Positions 10,508 to 18,378 of a stretch of DNA of 64,000 nt are shown in pieces (position 1 is the stretch's first letter; each line of letters starts with the position of its first letter). The position numbers and the translations under genes were made by a program. Under the pieces are notes generated by a model, which saw nothing but the letters and a program-made list of their open reading frames with translations, was not told the DNA's origin and made no database searches. Source of the DNA: Terrimonas_A sp040509495 (GTDB taxonomy: Bacteria > Bacteroidota > Bacteroidia > Chitinophagales > Chitinophagaceae); contig JBEVKW010000172.1 in NCBI GenBank assembly GCA_040509495.1, forward strand, positions 1-64,000, given 5' to 3'.

Positions 10508-11017
10508 TTAGTGAATTATTTGTATCAATGAAGGGCAAATTGTTACCAGCAAAGCTCTTTCAATTACTTTAACTGATACGCAAACCTTCTTCTCTCCCTT
10601 GAAGTCAACAAGTTCACCGGTCAATCCTTCGAACGCGCCACCGGTGATCCTCACCTTCTGTCCCTTTGGTAAACCATGAAGCACTTCAAAGCTTTCTGAT
10701 TCACCTGTGATTGTCTTGATGTCTTCAATGATCGAACTGTCCATCGAATAAACTTTGCCATCTGACTTTAAAAAATACAATGCTCCAAGGCAATTTAATG
10801 TTACGAGGTATTCCTGAGATGAGTTGATTTTTACAAACAAATAAGAAGGAAATAATGGAAGGCTTCTTTTTACTTTTCTGTTTCTGACGGTGGTGACAAC
10901 ATTTCGTAAGGGCAGGTAATTTTCAATTTTCTCCCGTTGCAAAGACTCAGCGATCTTTTTTTCGTTTTTAGAACGGGTATACAGGACATGCCAATTACCC
11001 GGAGAATGAATTTTCAT
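10508..11017 (-). CDS. NusG-like specialised transcription antiterminator (UpxY/LoaP/TaA type)
   Basis: A 169-residue NusG paralogue. Residues 8-105 form an NGN domain: WHVLYTRSKNEKK opening, then a PLFPSYLFVKI core strand. Residues 122-152 hold a KOW motif (LPKGQKVRITGGAFEGL). Housekeeping NusG binds RNA polymerase; small paralogues of this type (UpxY of capsule operons, LoaP and TaA of polyketide clusters) let polymerase read through terminators in one long operon. Here it is the first gene before a PKS-NRPS operon of more than 10 kb, which fits exactly that job. The 313-base gap behind it contains hairpins that could be its target or a regulated terminator. The family is clear; operon specificity is inferred from position. 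Housekeeping NusG is unlikely because that gene normally sits with ribosomal-protein and secE genes. Confidence 0.9.
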   Translation of the reverse strand: MKIHSPGNWHVLYTRSKNEKKIAESLQREKIENYLPLRNVVTTVRNRKVKRSLPLFPSYLFVKINSSQEYLVTLNCLGALYFLKSDGKVYSMDSSIIEDIKTITGESESFEVLHGLPKGQKVRITGGAFEGLTGELVDFKGEKKVCVSVKVIERALLVTICPSLIQIIH

Positions 11018-12452
11018 ACAGTGGTATATGGTTTAGTGTGGTATTTGTATACTTAAGAACTCCCTGGCGGCAGCATACTGCGGATATCAGGACATGCAAT
11101 GAACCGGGATGATCTTATTGGTCCGCCGCTACCTGTAAAATTTCAGAGGCCCGTTTCAGATAAATAGAATGCTTGTATAAGGCAAGTCTTATACAGGTAC
11201 AACTATCAAAATGTGTTAAAGGAGATTAGACAGGTAGTCGGAAAAATGGTGCAAGCCAGACTTTGTTTAAGTGCATAGCTATCGCTACAGTAAAGTGCAC
11301 TTCCTTTTGTATTCTATTCATTACCGCTCATCACAAATCGTTGACTCTAATTATACATGAGAAAGTTAGAGGTTTTTTAAACAAAAAACATCAGGATAAC
11401 TGAATTTTTTTTTAATCAGTATGAACATTGCTCAACGGATAAAAATCAAACCATGTTCTCTTAAAAAAAATGATTCTGCTTTCTTGTTAACATGATTCGA
11501 CGATAGACAGTGCATTCATTTTTTTATTAAAGGAAAACACTTAAACGAATGAAGCATATTAGGTGTTTCCTATTACAGACGAGAATAAATTCCGGTCAAT
11601 TGAATGAAATAAAAAAAAAGCGCAGAAGGATCGTTCATTAACAATGGGGGTGATTTCCTCTCTGTATAACCGTTAAAACACCGTGCCCGTTTTTGCATCT
11701 CTATCTTTATTCCGTCTTGACATATATGATGATTTTATCTCCTGTCTTTACGCTTATCTGACCGTGTTGTCGTTAATTCGATCAAACATGCCGCTTTAAA
11801 ATAAGTCACTATTATTTTGTGTAGCATTCATCAGGCGGATTCAATCACTGACTTTGCATCTCTTGAACAATGCGTTTAAACTTTGACAAGCTATATTTAT
11901 CAACCGATCAGGAGAAAGCAGATAGTAATTTATTTTTTTGATAGAAGACCTTGTTAGTTTATCATCACTGATCATTGAACAATCAACTTTCTTCATTTGA
12001 ATTTCTACTCGTAAGGGCCTGATGCCTGTCCCCTGATCAAACAGTTACGAAGATTGTAAGCGTGTTCATTTAATTCAGAATAATAGATCAATATCAAAAG
12101 AGTTAATTTGATATCCTCTTCTTGAATACGGTTGTTCTCTCGTTAAGCCATGAGTCTTTTATAAACCAGGAATAAAATGCAATTGAAATATGAATGATGG
12201 TCTGACTGGTTTGGATCCAATCTTCACGTTAAAAGCGGAAATGAAAAAAGGTGACGGCTATGAAAGATTTGATGTTTGTTTCATCTGCAATCTTGTATTG
12301 CTTTAATCATTTAAAGCAGTGTATTGAGGAAGATCGTTCCCGCTATAGTTGTACGAAGCAGTAAGAATTTTTTTGCAAAGACGTGTTATGATAAATATCA
12401 ACCGGAGTAGACGTGCGGTTGATTAGCGATACCGGATTGATCGCCACCTGGC
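11018..12452. other. 1.4-kb AT-rich gene-free region upstream of the PKS-NRPS operon
   Basis: No reading frame of convincing length or composition occurs on either strand; the stretch is richer in A/T than its surroundings. A perfect hairpin (TGTATAAG at 11174-11181 with CTTATACA at 11188-11195) lies about 157 bases upstream of the nusG-like start and would be in the transcript leader. Promoters for the operon must lie in here, but I found no exact TAnnTTTG element on the minus strand close to the gene. It may be a long regulatory leader, a non-coding RNA region or decayed DNA. Confidence 0.5.
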
Positions 12453-13349
12453 TCAGGCATTTAATTTATATCCTTTGCCATGCACATTTACGATCTTAAC
12501 AGAAGGATCAGCGCTTAATTTCTTTCTGAGTTTGGATATCAGAACGTCTACATTGCGGGTGATCACCACAACGCCGTCGTCCTCCCAGATCTCTTTCATG
12601 AGCAGTTCCCTTGCAACTACCTGGTTCTGGTGTGATGTAAGCAGGCTCAATGCTTTCGCTTCCTTAACAGAAAGTTCGATGGTTTCGCCATTAAGGTGAA
12701 GCATTCCCGTTGAACCGGCAAATACAAAATTCCCGATTGTTTTATAATCAGCATCAACCAGAAGGGGGGAAACCTTACCTGGCATGGACTCATTAACCTT
12801 TTCGTCTATAAGTTGCCGGGGTGCTGAAATGCTGTTCCTTCTGCGGGTGAAATATAAACCTGCAAAAGCAACCGGGATCAATGTAAGTAAAAGCCAGCTG
12901 TAGTTAAATGATCTTGTTGCGGGAAATGAGATGTCAATGAAGTAGCAGCCGGTTTGCTGTTGACGTCCCCGGCAGGGTTTCAGATCGCCGTTGGTGGTGT
13001 TGACTTCATAAGCAAAAATAGTCCTGTTTTGATCGCAGGCATTTACACTCACCGTGTAATTATTCAGCCTGTCCGTTTTTGCCAATTGCTGATGAACGAG
13101 TCTCATTAATGTGTCCGGGATAAATCCAAAACCTTTCTCAAAGGAGATCCGGAAAGTGTTCTTATCGATTGTTTCAACCGGCAACACGCGGGACGTGGAA
13201 TCGTTGGAATGAAGCAAAACCTGGTGCCCGATATTGCGCAGCACAATCTCCAGGTGCTTATCAGGACGCTCATTTTCCTTTTTTACAAAGGCCATGACAA
13301 ATATTATCATGGTGACTGAAAGGACGGCGAACAAGGAATATTGCTTCAT
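12453..13349 (-). CDS. Membrane-anchored winged-helix (OmpR/PhoB-type) transcription regulator
   Basis: 298 residues in three parts. An N-terminal membrane segment (about 5-22) is followed by a predicted periplasmic domain (25-148) with three cysteines. A second membrane segment (about 150-168) is followed by an RR-RN positive stretch, then a cytoplasmic winged-helix domain (about 205-298; LSVKEAKALSLLTSH, then the recognition region RNVDVLISKLRKKL and a wing VHGKGYKL). There is no receiver domain. This is a one-component, ToxR/CadC-like logic, but with the DNA-binding domain at the C-terminus. It is divergent from the serine hydrolase at 13472. The shared intergenic region carries three TTTACA direct repeats at 10-11 base spacing, the usual operator geometry for PhoB-type winged helices. 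The signal sensed is unknown. Confidence 0.85.
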   Translation of the reverse strand: MKQYSLFAVLSVTMIIFVMAFVKKENERPDKHLEIVLRNIGHQVLLHSNDSTSRVLPVETIDKNTFRISFEKGFGFIPDTLMRLVHQQLAKTDRLNNYTVSVNACDQNRTIFAYEVNTTNGDLKPCRGRQQQTGCYFIDISFPATRSFNYSWLLLTLIPVAFAGLYFTRRRNSISAPRQLIDEKVNESMPGKVSPLLVDADYKTIGNFVFAGSTGMLHLNGETIELSVKEAKALSLLTSHQNQVVARELLMKEIWEDDGVVVITRNVDVLISKLRKKLSADPSVKIVNVHGKGYKLNA

Positions 13350-13399
13350 ATTGATAAAGCTAAGATTGGACTGCTAATGTAAACCGATTTTAAACAGTA

Positions 13400-13426
13400 T
13401 TTACATTGTTTTACAACCTTTTTACA
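13400..13426. promoter_or_regulatory. Three TTTACA direct repeats, likely winged-helix operator
   Basis: TTTACA occurs at 13400-13405, 13410-13415 and 13421-13426, one helical turn apart and all in the same orientation. A TGTAAA in the opposite orientation lies just left, at 13375-13380. Direct repeats at this spacing are how PhoB/OmpR-type winged helices dimerise on DNA. The site lies between the divergent genes 12453-13349 and 13472-15253 and could control both. Confidence 0.55.
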
Positions 13427-13471
13427 CTCTTTCCCGCTCATCCGGCCGCAAAGCCGATAGGTTTGTCAGGT

Positions 13472-15253
13472 ATGAAAAAAATAAGTTTAGCGGTCGTTTT
13501 GCTCCATTGGTTTGCAACCGTCACCGCACAGCAGCAGTATTCGAAAGCCGTAAGTGAACAGATCGCCCGGGTGGAAACCAACCTGTCGGGAGGCATGGTT
13601 GTAGACGGCAAGCCATATACGCTGACGGAACGGATGAAGCACTATAACGTGGCGGGATTAAGTGTCGCTGTTATCGACAATTACCAGATCGTGTGGGCCA
13701 AAGGGTACGGTTATGCGGACAAAAAAGAGAACAGGAAAGTAACTACCCATACCCTGTTTGAACCCGGATCGATCAGCAAGTCACTGAATGCAGTAGGCAT
13801 CCTGCAACTGGCGCAGCAGGGAAAGCTGGATCTTTACCAGGATATCAACCAGTACCTGTCCAACTGGAAATTCCCTTACGACACCGTGTCTCATGGCAGG
13901 AAAATCACCACCGCGCAGTTGCTCAGCCACACGGCAGGCCTGTCAGTGCATGGCTTCCCGGGTTACCACCGGGATAGTGCCATTGCTGGGGTCACCGATA
14001 TTTTGGATGGTCGCGCTCCTTCCAACACAGAAGCCGTTCGATCGTTCACGGAACCCGGCCAGCAATCCCGCTATTCCGGCGGAGGCATTCTCATAACGCA
14101 ACAAATGCTTACCGACCTTACAAAGCAGTCTTATGAGCAATACATGTACGAGCACGTGTTCCGGCCGCTCGGAATGACCAACAGTTCTTACTATCAGCCC
14201 CCACCGGTCAGTCAGCGAAAAAATCTGGCAACAGGATATAAACCCAACGGCAATGAAGTGCCGGGAAAGTATTTTATATATCCCGAAAAAGCGGCCGCCG
14301 GATTATGGACCACACCAACAGATCTATGTAAATACATTATAGAAATACAGCTGGCATACCAGGGAAAATCATCAAAACTGTTGAACCAGGAGATGGTAAA
14401 ACTCCATTTAACGCCTTACAAAAATGATATTGCATTAGGCACATACATCCAAAACAGGAACGGCGAGAAATATTTTGATCACACAGCGAGTAACGAAGGG
14501 TTTACCGGCGTATTCATTGCCGGATTAACAAATGGAAAAGGCGCTGTGGTATTTGCAAATTCTGACGATGGAAATCTTATGTTCGAGGTAATCAACAGCG
14601 TAGCACTGGTATATAACTGGGAAGGATTTGCAAAGCCTGAGCAGGTCACCACTGTGCCGGTAAACGACACGTTCACCTCAAAATACGCTGGCGACTATAT
14701 AACAGATGGAATATTTTCAGCAGTGAAAAAAGAAAAAGACGGGCTTTACTACTGGATAGATGGTATCAATAGTAAGATGCACTTTACGTCATCCATCGAT
14801 TTCCGCAACATTGAATTCTCCAGTGCAAAGACCTTTACGTTCGATAATGCCGGCACAGTAACCGGTTTTTTGAGGACGTCTAATGGCCGGATACTTGCGC
14901 CTGCACAAAAGATCACCAGCCTCGACACGTTGCAACCAAAACCCGGGCAATGGGGCATTTACGGGCGTCATTTACTGGAAACTAAAAATTACGATAGGGC
15001 AATTGGCTTTTTGTCGAAAGGTTTGGGCAGCAAACCCTCAGATTCGTTGCTGATCAAAGACCTGGCTCATTCGTATCTCTTTAAAGGTGATCTCGCCAAA
15101 GCAATTGAACTGTATCGGCAATATTTAAACTCAGGACACACCAGGAACGGGAGCGAATTAAGCAACACGTTGAAAAATGAGTTCGAATATTTCCGTAAGG
15201 CCGGGTTTGATCATTCAGTGATAAAAAAAGCAAGCGGAATGCTTTCACTTTGA
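13472..15253 (+). CDS. Secreted serine hydrolase (beta-lactamase family) with C-terminal TPR-like region
   Basis: I choose ATG 13472, preceded by TCAGG, because it begins a clean signal peptide (MKKISLAVVLLHWFATVTAQ); the reading frame is open further upstream but runs across the operator repeats. The mature part has an SxxK tetrad SISK (about residues 100-103), a YSG motif near residue 201 (tyrosine general base), and the conserved LLSHTAGL stretch. This is the class C beta-lactamase/DD-peptidase-like esterase fold. The last 90 residues (from GQWGIYGRHLLETKNY) look like two TPR-type helical repeats. It probably acts in the periplasm on a peptide or ester; the substrate is unknown. It is divergent from a membrane-bound regulator that likely controls it. 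A hairpin at 15370-15436 follows it. Confidence 0.9.
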   Translation: MKKISLAVVLLHWFATVTAQQQYSKAVSEQIARVETNLSGGMVVDGKPYTLTERMKHYNVAGLSVAVIDNYQIVWAKGYGYADKKENRKVTTHTLFEPGSISKSLNAVGILQLAQQGKLDLYQDINQYLSNWKFPYDTVSHGRKITTAQLLSHTAGLSVHGFPGYHRDSAIAGVTDILDGRAPSNTEAVRSFTEPGQQSRYSGGGILITQQMLTDLTKQSYEQYMYEHVFRPLGMTNSSYYQPPPVSQRKNLATGYKPNGNEVPGKYFIYPEKAAAGLWTTPTDLCKYIIEIQLAYQGKSSKLLNQEMVKLHLTPYKNDIALGTYIQNRNGEKYFDHTASNEGFTGVFIAGLTNGKGAVVFANSDDGNLMFEVINSVALVYNWEGFAKPEQVTTVPVNDTFTSKYAGDYITDGIFSAVKKEKDGLYYWIDGINSKMHFTSSIDFRNIEFSSAKTFTFDNAGTVTGFLRTSNGRILAPAQKITSLDTLQPKPGQWGIYGRHLLETKNYDRAIGFLSKGLGSKPSDSLLIKDLAHSYLFKGDLAKAIELYRQYLNSGHTRNGSELSNTLKNEFEYFRKAGFDHSVIKKASGMLSL

Positions 15254-15369
15254 TCTTGCGTTGAACAGCGGTCCAAAAGAAGATCGACGACAAGGTAATC
15301 CGGTGTCAGATCGCGCCACTTAATGCCGGCTAAAGGTATCGTTGATCGTAACAGCACTACCTCAATTAA

Positions 15370-15436
15370 AACACGCTTACCATCTTTCCCGCGGTATTAT
15401 TGCGCCCGATAAAGTGGGAAGGGCGGTAAGCGTGTT
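15370..15436. terminator. Large hairpin between convergent genes, bidirectional terminator
   Basis: Arms at 15370-15392 and 15414-15436 begin with a perfect 12-bp stem (AACACGCTTACC with GGTAAGCGTGTT) and continue with a few mismatches. It lies between the ends of the convergent serine hydrolase and yceI-like genes, where a shared terminator is expected. No long T-run follows on the plus strand. Confidence 0.55.
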
Positions 15437-15479
15437 ACCATTTTCAGCTACTAAACGAAGGTATCTTCGAACGTTGTGA

Positions 15480-16034
15480 TTAAACCGCAGCAGCAACAGC
15501 TTCTTTTACCAGCTGTATTTCTGCAAGTATCTTCACTTCTTCACCGAGGATCATGCCACCCGTTTCCAGCGGGCCGTTGAAACTGACGCCCCAGTCGCTG
15601 CGTTTTATTTTTCCGCTTACGGAAAAACCAGCACGTTCACTACCCCATGGATCTTTGGTAATGCCGTTGTACTCAACATCCAGTTTAACAGGGTTTGAAA
15701 TTCCTTTTAACGTCAGCTCACCATGGAGAACAAAGGTGTCATCATCTTCCTTTACAATTTTCGAAGATGTAAATTTCAGTTCCGGGTGTTTATCTACCTC
15801 AAAAAAGTCTGAATTGCGCAGATGTGCATCGCGTTGCTGATTATTCGTATTGATCGATGACATATCGACTGTCACCGCAATTGCACCAGTGCTAAAGTCA
15901 TCATCTGTTGTCGTTGCTTCCACCTGGAAGCTGTTAAAAGAACCTGACAGATTTGTGATCATCAGGTGTTTGATCCTAAAGCCAAGTTCGCTGTGTACCG
16001 GGTCAAGTATCCATTTAGTTGTTGCCATGAGCAT
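15480..16034 (-). CDS. YceI family protein
   Basis: 184 residues, close to the usual length of YceI domains. The opening TKWILDPVHSELGFRIKHLMI and the blocks DMSSINTNNQQRD and HGELTLKGISNPVKL are typical of this lipocalin-like barrel, which binds long isoprenoid or amide lipids. There is no signal peptide, so it is cytoplasmic, unlike E. coli YceI. Two ATGs six bases apart (16034 and 16028) could both start it. It is divergent from an HxlR regulator, a common pairing in which the regulator senses a reactive or lipophilic compound. An inverted repeat lies between them. Confidence 0.92.
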   Translation of the reverse strand: MLMATTKWILDPVHSELGFRIKHLMITNLSGSFNSFQVEATTTDDDFSTGAIAVTVDMSSINTNNQQRDAHLRNSDFFEVDKHPELKFTSSKIVKEDDDTFVLHGELTLKGISNPVKLDVEYNGITKDPWGSERAGFSVSGKIKRSDWGVSFNGPLETGGMILGEEVKILAEIQLVKEAVAAAV

Positions 16035-16093
16035 CGTTTGTTTGATGAAAGAGCAAAATTATTTACCTTCGCTTACAAAATGTTACCACTTTA

Positions 16094-16117
16094 CAAAAGG
16101 TTAGCAGTTACCTTTTG
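16094..16117. promoter_or_regulatory. Inverted repeat between yceI-like gene and hxlR-like gene
   Basis: CAAAAGGT at 16094-16101 and ACCTTTTG at 16110-16117 form perfect 8-bp arms around an 8-base spacer. It lies in the 102-base divergent intergenic region, 20 bases upstream of the HxlR start. HxlR proteins bind such palindromes as dimers, so this is a likely shared operator. Confidence 0.55.
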
Positions 16118-16136
16118 GTTAGCGAATGATTTTTAT

Positions 16137-16529
16137 ATGAAGACAAAGCAAAAATTACAGAAGCATTCAGGCGAGCAATGCAAAGCTCGTCTTGGCGCCG
16201 TTGCAGATGCGTTATATGCGATCGGCGGGAAGTGGAAATTGCGGATCATTGTCGCATTAACAGACGGCAACAAGCGCTTCAATGAGCTGCAAAGAATTGT
16301 TGACGGCATCTCCGCCAAAGTGTTATCTGCCGAACTAAAAGAGCTGGAATTGAATGGTTTTGTGATCCGCAAGATCTTTACAGGCACACCTGTGGTGGTA
16401 GAATATTCGTTATCTGAATATTCCGGCACATTAGACAATGTGTTACATGCATTAAGTGAATGGGGTGAAATGCATCGCGAAAATGTTAAAAGAAGTATGA
16501 AGACTAAGAAGCCGTTGACGGCAGCCTGA
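16137..16529 (+). CDS. HxlR family transcriptional regulator
   Basis: 130 residues from ATG 16137; the frame is open further upstream, but that extension would cover the yceI start and has no domain. The HxlR winged-helix signature is clear: AIGGKWKLRIIVALTDGNKRFNELQRIV, ISAKVLSAELKELELNGFVIRK, and a YSLSEYSGTLDNVLHALSEWGEMH end. One Cys (residue 16, EQCKARLG) sits at the position where redox or electrophile-sensing members such as YodB and HypR have theirs. It is divergent from the yceI-like gene with an inverted repeat between them, suggesting autoregulation and control of that gene. Confidence 0.93.
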   Translation: MKTKQKLQKHSGEQCKARLGAVADALYAIGGKWKLRIIVALTDGNKRFNELQRIVDGISAKVLSAELKELELNGFVIRKIFTGTPVVVEYSLSEYSGTLDNVLHALSEWGEMHRENVKRSMKTKKPLTAA

Positions 16530-17110
16530 ATTTGATCAGTTACTTTTTAGAATGTGCTGAGTGACCGGAAACAATCTGTATAGAAGCATTTCAATAGCAA
16601 CTTAAATAGCCTGATCTTACAGTGATCAGTTTCATTGACCGCCGTTCAATGCCCCAACTGCTATCCGCTGACGCGATAAAACATTCGGGTTAGCATGGTG
16701 AAGAATGACGCCCTGAATGTGTTGGATCAGGTTATGTCAGATACGAATGGGCTTGCAGTGTTCCAACGGAAAGACAGTTCGTGAGAAAAGATAAGGACAC
16801 CAAATAAGAATCCCGCCTTAAAAGACGGGATGTAAACGAGCTACTACCATAGCTGCATTTCTTTGGAGCTACCACTCCATTTTGTTAACTATAATCATTG
16901 TGATTAGGGGCAGTAAGATAAGCCGGTGCAATCAGCCGCCAATAATATTCACACGGTATTTTCTACCGTTTTTTCACCTATTCACTTCCGATAGATACAC
17001 GAGTAAGCTAATTATATGCATGTCGCTCAATAGGCCTAAGAAGTTGTATTTCGCGGCGCTCGCCACTAGCCGCTGTGAAAGCCGCGTTCTTCCTTCCGAA
17101 GAAAAACCCG
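16530..17110. other. Gene-free stretch with one hairpin
   Basis: No credible gene in 581 bases. A hairpin lies at 16810-16831 (ATCCCGCCTT with AAGACGGGAT, one mismatch, very small loop). There is no T-run behind it, so it is not a clear intrinsic terminator. The remainder shows no repeat or transposon end that I can recognise. Confidence 0.4.
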
Positions 17111-18052
17111 CTATTTGAGCATTCCGTCCGGAAGTTGACCCGTCCAGCAGATCGGCAGATCCCTGTCCCGGATGCCTAATAATTTAGCGATGACGATGGC
17201 AGTATTTTTATTACTGTTGAAGAAATCTACGAGTCCTGCATTCCGTATCCTTGGTCCTGTTACAGCCCAGGGCACCTGCATTTCGTCCATGCTCGTTCCT
17301 CCATGACCGGTTGTAGCATGACCGCCATGGTCCGTGATCAGCAGGAAATGGGTGTCGTCAAATAGTTTTTCGCTCTTCAACCTGTCCATCAACACTCCGA
17401 TAGCAGTATCCGCTTTTTCAATCGCAGAGATATACTGCGGAGACATCCACTTATACGTATGCCCCGCATGGTCTGTATGAACACTATAAAGGAAAATCAG
17501 CTCAGGAAATTGCCTGTTGGCTTTTATAAAGTCGAAGGCATCATTGTACAGACTGTCAAAACCATCATTCTGCTGAAAAAGCAACCTGTCAAAGTAATTC
17601 TTATTGAAAGCATTGATCAGCTCCGGCCAGTTATAGTAAAAGGCTGTTTTTACATTCAGTACCTTATCTTTCGCAAGCTTGAATATGGAGGGATAATAAC
17701 CGCTGTCATCTGTTTGAAGTGGCTGTAGTGAATGCTGGGACACGGTCCAGGTATTATTCGTTACACCGTGTTCTTCCGGACCGGAAGCTGTAAAATGACT
17801 TGTCCAGTTCGGCAGCGTGACAGAAGGCATTACAGGACGCGTAGTAAGTGACAGCACTCCTTTTTCCAGCAGCTTGTCGATATTAGGATGTTTGGCAGTT
17901 TTATACCCGTCAACACTAAGGCCATCAAGGCCGATCACGATAATACGCGCGGGTTGTGCGGAAGATATTACAGGCAGTAACAGGCTTATCAAACAAAATA
18001 CGCAGAATGATCGCATCCGGCCTGCAGTAGCATATAGGGTTGTCTTTTTCAT
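17111..18052 (-). CDS. Secreted alkaline phosphatase-superfamily phosphodiesterase (nucleotide pyrophosphatase type)
   Basis: 313 residues from ATG 18052, which begins a signal peptide ending LLPVISSAQ. Metal-site motifs of the type I phosphodiesterase/nucleotide pyrophosphatase family are present: IGLDGLS (metal Asp), MPSVTLPNWTSH (nucleophile Thr), HTDHAGH and ITDHGGH (zinc ligands). It should cleave a phosphodiester or phosphate ester in the periplasm; the substrate is unknown. It lies downstream of the M28 peptidase gene but is separated by 326 bases holding a terminator-like hairpin, so it is probably transcribed on its own. A fragment of a near-identical gene occurs at 36317-36778. Confidence 0.92.
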   Translation of the reverse strand: MKKTTLYATAGRMRSFCVFCLISLLLPVISSAQPARIIVIGLDGLSVDGYKTAKHPNIDKLLEKGVLSLTTRPVMPSVTLPNWTSHFTASGPEEHGVTNNTWTVSQHSLQPLQTDDSGYYPSIFKLAKDKVLNVKTAFYYNWPELINAFNKNYFDRLLFQQNDGFDSLYNDAFDFIKANRQFPELIFLYSVHTDHAGHTYKWMSPQYISAIEKADTAIGVLMDRLKSEKLFDDTHFLLITDHGGHATTGHGGTSMDEMQVPWAVTGPRIRNAGLVDFFNSNKNTAIVIAKLLGIRDRDLPICWTGQLPDGMLK

Positions 18053-18378
18053 TGGAATTAAGCAATGCAAGGGGAGAAATATGTTTTACGATGAAGTATC
18101 AGCCAGGCGTTGGTACGATCCTTCTTTTCTTCGACAGATCAAATATATGATTTTATTAAAAAAAGAATTTTCCTTTATAATGACCTTATTAATCCGAACC
18201 ACGACGTAAAAGAAAAAGGCTTTAAACAGCTAATACAAGCCATCTTAAAGCCTATTCCTGCCTCCGCTTTAATGTATTACTTAAAAGAAAGCCTGTGTTT
18301 AAGTGTTGTCGAACAACAGAAGCGAATATTTATTTACGAATGCTGCAGAGGTTCGACCCAGTATAATAATGCAATACC
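18053..18378. other. Gap between M28 peptidase and phosphodiesterase genes
   Basis: Contains the terminator at 18211-18253 and otherwise no supported gene. A plus-strand frame through it (18110-18493) ends inside the antisense of the peptidase gene and resembles no family I know. Confidence 0.4.
18211..18253 (-). terminator. Intrinsic terminator after the M28 peptidase gene
   Basis: On the minus strand AGGCTTTAA (18253-18245) pairs perfectly with TTAAAGCCT (18225-18217) and is followed by TTTTCTTTT. It lies about 125 bases past the peptidase stop codon. The loop of 19 bases is longer than usual. Confidence 0.55.

Noticed and set aside
13406..13471. Upstream start of the serine hydrolase
   Set aside because: It would precede a perfect signal peptide and overlap the TTTACA repeats.
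15966..16136. Long N-terminal extension of the HxlR gene
   Set aside because: It overlaps the yceI-like start and the inverted repeat; the HxlR domain needs only the part from ATG 16137.
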